DNA of 33,886 nt, from contig NZ_SSMW01000114.1 of the NCBI RefSeq assembly GCF_004799405.1, positions 1 through 33,886 on the forward strand, read 5' to 3'. The stretch is from Bradyrhizobium sp. (GTDB lineage Bacteria; Pseudomonadota; Alphaproteobacteria; Rhizobiales; Xanthobacteraceae). Positions 15,867 to 27,339 of this stretch are shown here, one piece after another. The notes under the pieces were generated by a model. That model saw only the letters and a program-made list of their open reading frames with translations. It ran no database searches and had not been told where the DNA came from. Made by a program: the position numbers and the translations under genes. How positions within the stretch are numbered: position 1 is the stretch's first letter; every line of letters begins with the position of its first letter.

Positions 15867-16172
15867 TCACAGCTTTCCCATCACGTCGCCGCGAAAACCA
15901 TAGACGACGCGCTTTCCCGCCAGCGCCACCAGCTGCACGTCGCGGGTCTGGCCCGGCTCGAACCGCACCGCGGTGCCGGCGGCAATATCGAGCCGCATAC
16001 CGCGAGCCTTCTTGCGGTCGAACTTCAGCGCCGGGTTGGTCTCGAAGAAATGGTAGTGCGAGCCGACCTGAATCGGACGATCGCCTGAATTGGCGACGGT
16101 CAGCGTGACCGTCTTGCGGCCGGCATTGAGCTCGATGTCGCCGTCCTTGATGAAAAGTTCACCGGGAATCAT
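15867..16172 (-). CDS. ureB: Urease subunit beta UreB
   Basis: A 101-residue structural subunit of the urease trimer. The family start [19 protein letters not shown], the core [20 protein letters not shown] and the segment [20 protein letters not shown] are present. As a separate ureB beside a separate ureA it shows the usual three-subunit bacterial urease rather than the fused Helicobacter form. A GAGGTAG ribosome site precedes ATG 16172; ureA ends 9 bases upstream. Confidence 0.98.
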   Translation of the reverse strand: MIPGELFIKDGDIELNAGRKTVTLTVANSGDRPIQVGSHYHFFETNPALKFDRKKARGMRLDIAAGTAVRFEPGQTRDVQLVALAGKRVVYGFRGDVMGKL

Positions 16173-16181
16173 GAAGCTACC

Positions 16182-16484
16182 TCAACGAATGGGGTCATGG
16201 ACGGTGACAAGCTTGGTACCGTCCGGAAACGTGGCCTCGACCTGGATGTCGTGAATCATCTCGGCGATCCCATCCATGCACTGGGCCCGGCTGATGACCT
16301 GCGCGCCGGTCTGCATCAGCTCGGCGACGGTGCGGCCGTCGCGGGCGCCTTCGACGATGAAATCGGAAATGATCGCGATCGCTTCGGGATGGTTGAGCTT
16401 GACGCCGCGCTCCAGCCGGCGTCGCGCCACCATGGCCGCCATCGAGATCAATAGCTTGTCCTTTTCGCGGGGAGACAGGTTCAT
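16182..16484 (-). CDS. ureA: Urease subunit gamma UreA
   Basis: A 100-residue gamma subunit. [20 protein letters not shown] at the start, [21 protein letters not shown] in the middle and [17 protein letters not shown] at the end are diagnostic of the family. It is the first of the three structural genes, with ureD ending 28 bases upstream and ureB starting 9 bases downstream on the same strand. Confidence 0.98.
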   Translation of the reverse strand: MNLSPREKDKLLISMAAMVARRRLERGVKLNHPEAIAIISDFIVEGARDGRTVAELMQTGAQVISRAQCMDGIAEMIHDIQVEATFPDGTKLVTVHDPIR

Positions 16485-16512
16485 GCGCGCACTCTAAATA
16501 ACGTTGAACAAC

Positions 16513-17349
<837 letters not shown>

Positions 17350-17407
17350 GTGCCCGAAATCTTCCTAAAAAGGGCGCGCGACCGGCACGGATCGCGTCAT
17401 AAAGTAT

Positions 17408-18103
17408 CTAGAGCGCCATCTGGCGGCTGATTTCGGCAGGGTCCAGATTGCTGCGATCGCAGGCATACTTCACCGCACCCCGGTCCATGACCGCGAAATT
17501 GTCGCCGAGCTCGCAGGCAAAGTCGAGATATTGTTCGACCAACACGATCGCCATGGTGCCGAGGCTGCGCAGATATGAAATCGCCCGGCCGATATCCTTG
17601 ATGATCGAGGGCTGGATGCCCTCGGTCGGCTCGTCGAGCAGCAACAGTTTCGGCCGCATCACCAGCGCGCGGCCGATCGCGAGCTGCTGTTGCTGGCCGC
17701 CCGAGAGATCGCCGCCGCGGCGGCCGAGCATCGATTGCAGCACGGGAAACAGCGAGAACACGTCGTCGGGGATGTTGCGGTCGTCGCGCTTGAGCGGCCC
17801 AAAGCCGGTCTTGAGGTTTTCCTCCACCGTCAGCAGCGGAAAGATCTCGCGGCCCTGCGGCACGAAGCCGATGCCGCGCCGCGCGCGCTCGTAGGGCCTG
17901 AGCCCCGAGATTTCGGTGCCGTCGAAGGTGATCGAGCCTGAGGCGATCGGGTATTGGCCGACCGTCGCCCGCAGCAGGCTGGTCTTGCCGACACCGTTGC
18001 GTCCCAACACGCACATCACCTTGCCCGGCTCGGCCTTGATCGAGACGCCGCGCAGCGCCTGCGCCGCGCCGTAATAGAGGTTGATGTTGTCGACGTTGAG
18101 CAT
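17408..18103 (-). CDS. urtE: Urea ABC transporter ATP-binding protein UrtE
   Basis: A 231-residue LivF-like ATPase of the urea importer. Walker A GRNGVGKTS (about 34-42), Q-loop GFVPQGREIFPLLTVEEN, signature LSGGQQQQLAIGRAL, Walker B LLLLDEPTEGIQPS and the switch His region (here VLVEQY, with Glu-Gln in the LivF style) are all present. In the Urt system UrtD and UrtE form the ATPase pair on the inner face of the UrtBC permease. It starts 4 bases after urtD stops and precedes ureD, joining urea uptake to urea hydrolysis. Confidence 0.96.
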   Translation of the reverse strand: MLNVDNINLYYGAAQALRGVSIKAEPGKVMCVLGRNGVGKTSLLRATVGQYPIASGSITFDGTEISGLRPYERARRGIGFVPQGREIFPLLTVEENLKTGFGPLKRDDRNIPDDVFSLFPVLQSMLGRRGGDLSGGQQQQLAIGRALVMRPKLLLLDEPTEGIQPSIIKDIGRAISYLRSLGTMAIVLVEQYLDFACELGDNFAVMDRGAVKYACDRSNLDPAEISRQMAL

Positions 18104-18107
18104 CGCC

Positions 18108-18869
<762 letters not shown>

Positions 18870-18873
18870 GCGC

Positions 18874-20043
18874 CTACTCCGCCGGGTTCGGTTCGCTGAT
18901 GCCGTCTTCGCGCGCCGCGCTCTCGGCATTCTCCGAAAGACGCTTGGCTTTCCACGGCTCCCACCAGGCGTTGAAGGTGCCGACGATCCCCCGTGGCAAC
19001 AACAGCGTCACGAGGATGAACATCGCGCCCAGCATGAACAGCCAGTACGGCGCCAGCGGCCCCGATGTGAAGTAGGTTTTGGCGTAGTTGACGACGACCG
19101 CGCCGAGCGCCGCGCCGATCAGCGTGCCGCGTCCGCCGACGGCGACCCAGATCACCGCCTCGATGGAATTACCGGGGGCAAATTCGCCGGGATTGATGAT
19201 GCCGACCTGCGGCACATAAAGCGCGCCGGCAACGCCGGCCATGCAGGCCGACAACGTGAACACGAACAGCTTGTAGGATTCGACGCGGTAGCCGAGAAAT
19301 CGCGTGCGGGATTCGGCGTCGCGAATCGCGATCAGCACCTTGCCGAGTTTCGAGGTCACCACCGCGCGGCAGATCAGGAAACCGACGATCAGCGCCAGGC
19401 AGCTCAGCATGAACAGGGCGGCGCGGGTGCCGTCGGCCTGCACATTGAAGCCGAGAATATCCTTGAAATCGGTCAGGCCGTTGTTGCCGCCGAAGCCGAA
19501 ATCGTTGCGGAAGAACCCAAGCAACAGCGCATAAGTCATCGCCTGGGTGATGATCGAGAGATAGACGCCGGTGACGCGGGAGCGAAACGCCAGCCAGCCG
19601 AAGCAAAACGCCAGCAGGCCGGGGACCAGGATCACCATCAGGGCTGCGAACCAGAACATGTCGGAGCCGTTCCAGTACCATGGCAGCTTCGGATAATTCA
19701 GGAACACCATGAAATCCGGCAACACCGGATTGCCGTAGACGCCGCGGCTGCCGATCTGGCGCATCAGGTACATGCCCATCGCATAGCCGCCGAGCGCGAA
19801 GAACGCGCCATGGCCGAGCGAAAGAATGCCGCAATAACCCCAGATCAGATCGATCGCCAGCGCCAGAATGGCGTAGCAGACGTACTTTCCGAACAGCGCC
19901 ACCAGATAGGTCGGCACCTGGAACAGCGAGCCCGCCGGCAGCAGCAGGTTCGACAGCGGGATCAGGACGCCGGCCGCCGCGACGACGATCAGAAACACCG
20001 TCGCGCTGCGATCCAGCGAGCGTGTGAGCACATGCGGCATCAT
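18874..20043 (-). CDS. urtC: Urea ABC transporter permease UrtC
   Basis: A LivM-like permease of 389 residues with about ten membrane helices. Characteristic segments are DLIWGYCGILSLGHGAFFAL, RVTGVYLSIITQAMTYALLL, the cytoplasmic coupling helix AIRDAESRTRFLGYRVESYK and GGRGTLIGAALGAVVVNYAK near the C-terminus. The ATG at 20043 overlaps the urtB stop (ATGA), so the two permease genes are translationally coupled. The open frame continues upstream over urtB in another reading frame, which is not coding. It forms the channel with UrtB. Confidence 0.96.
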   Translation of the reverse strand: MMPHVLTRSLDRSATVFLIVVAAAGVLIPLSNLLLPAGSLFQVPTYLVALFGKYVCYAILALAIDLIWGYCGILSLGHGAFFALGGYAMGMYLMRQIGSRGVYGNPVLPDFMVFLNYPKLPWYWNGSDMFWFAALMVILVPGLLAFCFGWLAFRSRVTGVYLSIITQAMTYALLLGFFRNDFGFGGNNGLTDFKDILGFNVQADGTRAALFMLSCLALIVGFLICRAVVTSKLGKVLIAIRDAESRTRFLGYRVESYKLFVFTLSACMAGVAGALYVPQVGIINPGEFAPGNSIEAVIWVAVGGRGTLIGAALGAVVVNYAKTYFTSGPLAPYWLFMLGAMFILVTLLLPRGIVGTFNAWWEPWKAKRLSENAESAAREDGISEPNPAE

Positions 20044-21653
20044 GCTTCCACCGCTCGCCCCTTGAGCGCGAACAGGCCACGGGGGCGCTTCTGGATGAAC
20101 AGGATGATGAGCACCAGAATGGCGATCTTGCCGAGCACCGCACCGGCGACCGGTTCGAGGAATTTGTTGGCGATGCCGAGCGTGAACGCACCGACCAGCG
20201 TGCCCCAGAGGTTTCCGACGCCGCCGAACACCACCACCATGAAGGAGTCGATGATATAGCTCTGGCCGAGATTTGGACTGACGTTGTCGATCTGCGACAG
20301 CGCCACGCCGGCAATTCCGGCGATGCCGGAGCCGAGGCCAAAGGTCAGCGCATCGACGCGCGAGGTCGCGATCCCCATCGAGGCTGCCATTCTGCGATTT
20401 TGCGTCACCGCGCGCATCTCCAGCCCGAGACTGGTATAGCGCAGCATCGCCAGCAGGATGGCGAATACCGCCAGCGTAAAGCACAGAATCCACAGCCGGT
20501 TGTAGGTGATCGTGATCTGACCGATCTCGAACGCCCCGCTCATCCAGGAGGGATTGGCGACCTCCTGGTTGGTGGGACCGAACATGGTGCGTACGGCCTG
20601 CTGCAAAACCAGCGAAAGGCCCCAGGTCGCCAGCAACGTTTCCAGCGGGCGGCCGTAAAGAAAGCGAATGATGCTGCGCTCGATCAGGATGCCGATCGCG
20701 CCGGCCACGATAAAGGCGGATGGCACGGCAATGATAAGCGCATAGTCGAACAGCCCGGGGAAATTGCTGCGGATGGTTTGCTGCACCACGAAGGTGACAT
20801 AGGCCCCGATCATGACCATCTCGCCATGGGCCATGTTGATGACCCCCATCACCCCGAAGGTGATGGCGAGACCGATGGCGGCGAGCAGCAACACCGATCC
20901 CAGCGACAGGCCGTACCAGGCGTTCTGCACGTTGGACCAGAGCGCGAGGTTGCTCTGAATCGCCGCCGTCGCACCGGCCGCGGCCTTGGCGATCGCGGGC
21001 GGCTGGTCGCCGGTCAACCCGGTCAGCAGCGCCAGCGCTTCCTGATCGCCACGCGCCTTGATGGTGGCGATGGCTTCGAGCTTTTCGGCATCGGTGGCAT
21101 CTTGCTTGAACAGCAGGATCGCGGCGCGCGCTTCGGTGAAGGCAAGCTTCGCGCTCTTGCTGGTCTCCTTCTGCAAGGCGCTGTCGATCGCCGGCAGCAT
21201 GGTTTCATCGTGGGTCTTGAAAACCGATTGCGCGGCCTGGACCCGCTTGGCGGGATCGGGCGACTGCAGCGTAAGGCTGCCGAGCGCGGCCTCGACATGG
21301 CGCCGCAATTTATTGTTGAGGCGCACGGCGGCGGCGCTGTCCGGAAGGCTGGCGACGGCAGCGCCGGTCAGGGCGTCGATGATCTTGCCGTCGGTTTGCG
21401 TGACATAGATTTTCTTGGAATCGGCATCGGCCATCAGCCGGCCGTCCTGCAGCGCGCTGACGATGGTGAAAGCGAGCGGATTGGCGCTGGTCGCCAGCGT
21501 ATCGACGGCTTCCTCGGTATCGGAGAACTCGTCGTTGGCGAACTTGCCGACCGCGTCCTCGAACGGCCCCGCCAGAGCGGGCAGCACGGTCGCTAGAATG
21601 AGCAGGACGGCAAATGGGAGCGCGCGCAAGTTTCTAAGAGCTTTGGCTGACAC
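20040..21653 (-). CDS. urtB: Urea ABC transporter permease UrtB
   Basis: A 537-residue permease. A signal-peptide-like start (residues 1-28) is followed by a long helical extracytoplasmic segment (about 30-235), typical of UrtB and absent from LivH. The LivH-like membrane domain follows (about 245-530), with AIGLAITFGVMGVINMAHGE, the SFMVVVFGGVGNLWGTLVGA motif and about eight membrane helices. The start at 21653 is GTG with only a weak ribosome site, 25 bases after a terminator-like hairpin. That fits reduced expression of the permease relative to the binding protein UrtA. Confidence 0.95.
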   Translation of the reverse strand: MSAKALRNLRALPFAVLLILATVLPALAGPFEDAVGKFANDEFSDTEEAVDTLATSANPLAFTIVSALQDGRLMADADSKKIYVTQTDGKIIDALTGAAVASLPDSAAAVRLNNKLRRHVEAALGSLTLQSPDPAKRVQAAQSVFKTHDETMLPAIDSALQKETSKSAKLAFTEARAAILLFKQDATDAEKLEAIATIKARGDQEALALLTGLTGDQPPAIAKAAAGATAAIQSNLALWSNVQNAWYGLSLGSVLLLAAIGLAITFGVMGVINMAHGEMVMIGAYVTFVVQQTIRSNFPGLFDYALIIAVPSAFIVAGAIGILIERSIIRFLYGRPLETLLATWGLSLVLQQAVRTMFGPTNQEVANPSWMSGAFEIGQITITYNRLWILCFTLAVFAILLAMLRYTSLGLEMRAVTQNRRMAASMGIATSRVDALTFGLGSGIAGIAGVALSQIDNVSPNLGQSYIIDSFMVVVFGGVGNLWGTLVGAFTLGIANKFLEPVAGAVLGKIAILVLIILFIQKRPRGLFALKGRAVEA

Positions 21654-21678
21654 TGGACGACCCCGGCAGGAGCAGAAA

Positions 21679-21703
21679 GAAGGCGGCGGATATCGCCGCC
21701 TTC
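21679..21703 (-). terminator. Attenuator-like hairpin between urtA and urtB
   Basis: Perfect 10-base arms (GAAGGCGGCG and CGCCGCCTTC) around a 5-base loop, followed on minus by TTTCT. Placed after urtA inside the operon, it probably lets only part of transcription continue into urtB, or protects the urtA mRNA end. Confidence 0.65.
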
Positions 21704-21746
21704 CCTGTTTTGTGCAGATTCAGTTTTGGACGGATTCAGCAACCAA

Positions 21747-23069
21747 TCAGGAGCCTTGACCGCCGCACTTGTTGGTCTTGGTGTTGTAGTTGCCGCACTT
21801 CTTGCCGACCCAATCACCGATCAGGTCCTTGGAATCCGGCAGCTCTTTCGACCATGCGTCGCCGGCAACCAGGCCCGGCGTCTTCCAGACTACGTCGAAC
21901 TGGCCGTTGCCTTTGATTTCGCCAATGAACACCGGCTTGGTGATGTGATGGTTCGGAAGCAACTCCGACACACCACCGGTCAGGTTCGGCGTCTTGGTGC
22001 CGGGAAGCGCGTCGATCACCTTGTCAGCATCGACCGACTTGGCCTTCTCGACCGCCTTCACCCACATGTTGAAGCCGATATAGGTGGCTTCCATCGGGTC
22101 GTTGGTGGTGCGCTTCGGGTTCTTGGTGTAGGCCTGCCAATCCTTGATGAACTTCTCGTTGGCCGGGGTCTTGATCGACTCGAAGTAGTTCCAGGCCGCG
22201 AGATGGCCCAGCAGCGGCTTGGTGTCGATGCCGGCGAGTTCTTCTTCACCCACCGAGAACGCCACCACCGGAATATCGGTCGCCTTGATGCCCTGGTTGC
22301 CGAGTTCCTTGTAGAACGGAACGTTGGCGTCGCCGTTGATGGTCGAAACAACGGCGGTCTTCTTGCCGGCCGAGCCGAACTTCTTGATATCGGCCACGAT
22401 CGTCTGCCAGTCGCTATGACCAAACGGGGTGTAGTTGATCATGATGTCGTCCTGCGCGACGCCTTTCGACTTCAGATAGGCTTCCAGGATCTTGTTGGTG
22501 GTGCGCGGATAAACGTAGTCGGTGCCGGCCAGCACCCAGCGCTTCACCTTTTCTTCCTTCATCAGGTAGTCGACGGCCGGGATCGCCTGCTGGTTCGGCG
22601 CCGCCCCGGTGTAGAACACGTTGCGCTCGCTCTCTTCACCCTCGTACTGCACGGGGTAGAACAGGATCGAGTTCAGTTCCTTGAACACCGGCAGCACGGA
22701 TTTGCGCGACACCGAGGTCCAGCAGCCGAACACGACCGAGACCTTGTCCTTGGTGATCAACTCACGGGCCTTTTCCGCGAATAGCGGCCAGTTCGACGCG
22801 GGGTCGACGACAACGGCCTCGAGCTTCTTGCCGAGAACGCCGCCCTTCTTGTTCTGCTCATCGATCATGAACAGGACGGTGTCCTTCAGCGTGGTTTCGC
22901 TGATGGCCATGGTGCCGGAAAGCGAGTGAAGAACGCCAACCTTGATGGTGTCGTCCGCCGCTTTTGCGGATGTAAACGAGGCCAGGCCGAGAACCAGCCC
23001 GGCGGTCGCCGCCAGCCAGCGGCGGCGGCTCAGAGGCGTCGCTATATCGTGAGTCAATTGAGTAAGCAT
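21747..23069 (-). CDS. urtA: Urea ABC transporter substrate-binding protein UrtA
   Basis: A 440-residue periplasmic urea receptor. The N-terminus has a twin-arginine-like motif SRRRWLA (14-20), a hydrophobic stretch and a cleavage site after SAKA (37). The mature part begins DDTIKVGVLHSLSGTMAISE, the classical start of UrtA/AmiC-type binding proteins, and contains VFGCWTSVSRKSVLPVFKEL, FYPVQYEGEESERNVFYTGA and VLAGTDYVYPRTTNKILEAY, all diagnostic. ATG 23069 has GGGAGATG upstream. It is the first gene of the urt-ure block, and a sigma-54 type promoter lies about 75 bases upstream. Confidence 0.98.
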   Translation of the reverse strand: MLTQLTHDIATPLSRRRWLAATAGLVLGLASFTSAKAADDTIKVGVLHSLSGTMAISETTLKDTVLFMIDEQNKKGGVLGKKLEAVVVDPASNWPLFAEKARELITKDKVSVVFGCWTSVSRKSVLPVFKELNSILFYPVQYEGEESERNVFYTGAAPNQQAIPAVDYLMKEEKVKRWVLAGTDYVYPRTTNKILEAYLKSKGVAQDDIMINYTPFGHSDWQTIVADIKKFGSAGKKTAVVSTINGDANVPFYKELGNQGIKATDIPVVAFSVGEEELAGIDTKPLLGHLAAWNYFESIKTPANEKFIKDWQAYTKNPKRTTNDPMEATYIGFNMWVKAVEKAKSVDADKVIDALPGTKTPNLTGGVSELLPNHHITKPVFIGEIKGNGQFDVVWKTPGLVAGDAWSKELPDSKDLIGDWVGKKCGNYNTKTNKCGGQGS

Positions 23070-23612
23070 GAGGTATCATCTCCCTGACGCAGGCGTTAAA
23101 CGCTGCGAAACGGCCCCACGGCCGCCTGCGTTAACGGAATCGCAAGAACCATGCCACGGCGCGGGATTGCGATAACCGGATGGCATCGTTGAAGAATTTG
23201 AGGTTTCGCAACACCGCGACGCGTCCCATGCCTAATTTTTAGACTAAAAAAATGGATTCTTCCTCGGCAAACTGTGTGTTTTTTAAGCAAATAAGGCCGG
23301 ATGTCTAAATTTCCGGCATCGGGCTTTTTGCACTGCAGCGCTCGGCAGCGTTTTAGACCCGCATCGACGGGCCCGGTACAGGCTACTCTTAACCGCAGCT
23401 TGCGATCGACCTTGAAAGCGCCGCGTTCGTGTTCCATATGGATAGGACGACCCAGGGAATCACCGGGTCACTGCGAGCCGCGTGTTCTGAGCCCGTCCAA
23501 CGGTTTCTGGCTTGCCCCTTCAGCTAACCAAAACCGACGCCCCAAACACGCGGGTGTCTCTGACACCCCTCGCGCGCTCCTGGCTGAAACCGCCGGGCGC
23601 CTCCCTTTTATA
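23070..23612. other. Divergent intergenic region urtA / RNA helicase
   Basis: About 540 bases between divergent genes. It holds the sigma-54 type promoter of urtA (23142-23156). Farther out is an AT-rich patch near 23235-23290 with the short dyad TTTTTAGACTAAAAA. The right half should contain the helicase promoter and a long leader, but no motif is convincing. Open frames here have no family resemblance. Confidence 0.45.
23142..23156 (-). promoter_or_regulatory. Sigma-54 (RpoN) promoter of the urt-ure block
   Basis: On minus, TGGCATGGTTCTTGC matches the -24/-12 consensus TGGCACG-N4-TTGC except for one base (T for C at the sixth position), with correct GG-GC spacing. Transcription would begin near 23130, about 60 bases before the urtA ATG. 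Nitrogen control by NtrC is the expected partner, although no clear NtrC box was found. Confidence 0.75.
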
Positions 23613-25040
<1,428 letters not shown>

Positions 25041-25064
25041 TCGCCGATCGATCTGGAGATAAAC

Positions 25065-25349
25065 ATGGCTAAAGAAGAGCTGATCCAGTTCGAAGGACTG
25101 GTCACCGAAATCCTCCCCGATGCACGTTACCGCGTGCAGCTCGACGCCGGACACGAGATCGTCGCCTACACCGCCGGCAAGATGAAAAAGAACCGCATCA
25201 AGACGCTGGCGGGCGACCGGGTGACGATCGAGATGTCGCCCTACGACCTCGAGAAAGGCCGGCTCATCTTCCGTCACAAGGACGAGCGTCCGGGTGGCGG
25301 CGGAGGCCCGCGTGGTGCACCGCCGCGCGGCCAATTCCGCCGTCGGTAG
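25065..25349 (+). CDS. infA: Translation initiation factor IF-1 (paralogue with basic tail)
   Basis: A 94-residue IF-1. The S1/OB-fold covers residues 1-72: [69 protein letters not shown]. It binds the ribosomal A site during initiation. Unlike the usual 72-residue IF-1 it has a 22-residue Gly/Arg/Pro tail ([18 protein letters not shown]), which suggests a second IF-1 adapted for stress or cold. Whether a standard infA exists elsewhere in the genome cannot be seen here. A GGAG site precedes ATG 25065, 24 bases after the helicase stop, so the two probably form an operon. Confidence 0.93.
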   Translation: MAKEELIQFEGLVTEILPDARYRVQLDAGHEIVAYTAGKMKKNRIKTLAGDRVTIEMSPYDLEKGRLIFRHKDERPGGGGGPRGAPPRGQFRRR

Positions 25350-25630
25350 ATGCCGACGCAGGCTGCCTTGAAATCGCGCACCACGGACGACGTCGGTGCG
25401 GGGTGACGGTTTTGCGACTCCGAACCCGGCCCGATCAAAAAATCGTGCACCTCAGGATTGTTTTGGGGGCTGGCATCGCATAATATGGACTAATCGATTT
25501 TCGGCCGGACGACATTAGCTATCCACCGGTACAGCCGGTTTAGACGCTGACGACCCTTCCAAAAATTCGATCTCACCAGCCCATCGAAAGTGGGCTTCTA
25601 CTATACCTATCTTGAGAAGGGACTACCCCC

Positions 25631-25843
25631 GTGAGCATGGGAACCGTGAAGTGGTTTAACGCGACCAAGGGCTTTGGCTTCATTCAACCGGATGATGGTG
25701 GCAACGACGTGTTCGTGCACATCAGCGCCGTAGAGCGCGCCGGACTTGGAACACTGCGTGAAGGCCAGAAGATCAGCTACGAGATCGTGGCGGATCGTCG
25801 CTCTGGCAAGTCATCGGCCGACAATCTGCGCGCCGCCGGCTAA
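25631..25843 (+). CDS. Cold-shock protein (CspA family)
   Basis: A 70-residue single cold-shock domain with both RNA-binding motifs: RNP1 KGFGFI (about 14-19) and RNP2 VFVHIS (about 27-32), plus the WFN aromatic patch. It is an RNA chaperone. The start is GTG 25631 (GAAGGGA 8 bases upstream). ATG 25637 is possible, but it would be 14 bases from that site and lose the usual MSMG start. The 280-base gap after infA includes a leader of the kind that regulates csp mRNAs, so it probably has its own promoter. A strong terminator follows. Confidence 0.95.
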   Translation: MSMGTVKWFNATKGFGFIQPDDGGNDVFVHISAVERAGLGTLREGQKISYEIVADRRSGKSSADNLRAAG

Positions 25844-25905
25844 GCGTCTCGCCGGTCCGGTTGCGAAAGCCCGGGTCTTGCGAAATTTTAGCCGCATCAA
25901 ATAAG

Positions 25906-25940
25906 AAAGGCCGTGCTGTCAGCGCGGCCTTTTGTTGTTT
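25906..25940. terminator. Bidirectional terminator after the cold-shock gene
   Basis: AAAGGCCGTGCT pairs with AGCGCGGCCTTT (12 pairs, one G-T) around a GTC loop. TGTTGTTTT follows on plus, and TTTCTTATTT follows on minus. It separates the convergent cold-shock gene and the TadE/F-like gene that stops at 25987. Confidence 0.85.
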
Positions 25941-25986
25941 TGCGGCCAACGCCCGTTCGCTAAGCGGGAAGCGCCCGCCAGCGGAT

Positions 25987-26577
25987 TCAATTCGTCGTGC
26001 AGGCCGTGGCGGGACTGTAATAGACGCAGGTCGACTGACGCGGCCGGGTATAGGCGACGTCGCTCAGCGTGACGCCGGCTTTCGCCATCACGTAGCCGAC
26101 GGCGGGCGTGTAGAGGTAGCTGACTTCGCTGAAGATCAGATAGGTTCCGGCGATGGCAAGCGCCGACGGGATCGTGACGGTGGTGCCTACCGCGCGCGCC
26201 GTTCCCCCCTGATACGCCTGGCTCCATTGCACCGTCGCTCTCAGCGTCGTCGGATTGACGTACAATTCGGAGATCGCCGCGTTGGTCGGCGTCGAGGAGT
26301 ACGGCGTCAGGATCGCGGTGCTTGCCGCGAAGAAATTGGTCAGATCGGAAGAGGCGACAGACGTCGATTGCGAGGCCAAATCGGACAGCGTTCGCGCCAC
26401 CAGCGTCACCTTGCGGTCGACCGCAACCCCGGAGGAAAACTCGACTGTTCCAAAGAACATCACCAGCATGATCGGAACGATCATGGCGAATTCGGTCGCC
26501 GCGATGCCGTTCTGGTCCCTGAACAGTTCGGCGGCGGAAAGCCGCATGCCGCGCCATATTCTCGATATCGATTTCAT
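25987..26577 (-). CDS. TadE/TadF-type pilus assembly pseudopilin
   Basis: A 196-residue minor pilin-like protein of the Tad (Flp) pilus. Residues about 20-48, FRDQNGIAATEFAMIVPIML, contain the TadE-like motif: Gly, then Ala/Glu at the +5 position, then a hydrophobic helix. The rest (about 50-196) is a Ser/Thr-rich exported domain with two cysteines near the end (CVYYSPATAC). In the family the leader is removed at the Gly by the CpaA/TadV peptidase and the protein is needed for pilus biogenesis. It starts 9 bases after the preceding TadE-like gene ends, as an operon pair. ATG 26577 precedes a basic, short N-terminus, as expected. Confidence 0.88.
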   Translation of the reverse strand: MKSISRIWRGMRLSAAELFRDQNGIAATEFAMIVPIMLVMFFGTVEFSSGVAVDRKVTLVARTLSDLASQSTSVASSDLTNFFAASTAILTPYSSTPTNAAISELYVNPTTLRATVQWSQAYQGGTARAVGTTVTIPSALAIAGTYLIFSEVSYLYTPAVGYVMAKAGVTLSDVAYTRPRQSTCVYYSPATACTTN

Positions 26578-26586
26578 CGCCCTGTC

Positions 26587-27129
26587 CTAGTAAGGCTCAT
26601 TGCGAAACGCCGCCGTCGCCGCCAGCAGCCGCTTGTTACCCGACATGTTCGAAATGTTGTAGCCGAGCCCGGTGACGAACAGCGGCCATTGATAGAACAA
26701 TCTCACCACCACGATGTCGCCGGGACCGCCGGGGTTGTACTGCATGTTGTTGACGAAATTGCCGCTGCCGTCGATCTGGCTGTTGATGGTCACGTTGGCG
26801 AACGCCGGGTAGCTCTCGACGTCGACGTAAACATTGCTGCAGGTGAACAGCGCCGGGATCTGGCTGCAGACATAGGCCTGAAACTGGGCCTGGGTGTAGG
26901 CCGCGGTCTGCGCCTGCCCGGTCAGGATCATGCGCGCGGAATTCTGCGTGATGGTCTCGAGCACCTGGCTCGCGAAGAACATGATCGCCGTCTCGATGAT
27001 CGCAAACAGCAGCGCGAAAAACACCGGCGCGACCAGGGCGAATTCAACCGCAGCCGAACCGCGCCGGTTGCGGCGAAATCGAGCCAGGATATTTCCGGCG
27101 GGAGCCGTTGGAACAGCGGGCGATGGCAT
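26587..27129 (-). CDS. TadE-like pilus assembly protein
   Basis: A 180-residue TadE-like protein. FRRNRRGSAAVEFALVAPVF (about 18-37) carries the prepilin-type cleavage motif (G, then E at +5) and starts the membrane helix PVFFALLFAIIETAIMFFAS. The extracytoplasmic part has a CSQIPALFTC pair that could form a disulfide. ATG 27129 is chosen: GGAAG lies just upstream and the conserved part begins soon after. The frame stays open for another 58 codons, but that segment lacks family resemblance. It is co-transcribed with the second pseudopilin downstream. Confidence 0.9.
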   Translation of the reverse strand: MPSPAVPTAPAGNILARFRRNRRGSAAVEFALVAPVFFALLFAIIETAIMFFASQVLETITQNSARMILTGQAQTAAYTQAQFQAYVCSQIPALFTCSNVYVDVESYPAFANVTINSQIDGSGNFVNNMQYNPGGPGDIVVVRLFYQWPLFVTGLGYNISNMSGNKRLLAATAAFRNEPY

Positions 27130-27339
27130 CCAAGCTTCCTTCAGGCGGCGGCAATGATCCGCATCAGGAGGATTACTCGAAAGCAATTGTCGAAGTGTTT
27201 CCTCAAATCCGGACAGAGTGACCCGCAGCGTTAACCCGGTGTTAGCCATTTCCAGGGCTGCGTCCTGTCCGAACGGCAGGATCGATTCGGCGCGCCGCCG
27301 CAAGCGTGGCGGGGTTGCGCGGCAGTCGACGGGACGCGC

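Noticed and set aside
20400..22784. Long plus-strand frames opposite urtB and urtA (20400-21596, 21726-22784)
   Set aside because: Both are antisense to well-supported transporter genes and show no recognisable domain.
25861..27234. A 457-codon plus-strand frame opposite the TadE-like genes
   Set aside because: Runs through the cold-shock terminator and antisense to two TadE-type genes; composition is Arg/Gly/His-rich without motifs.
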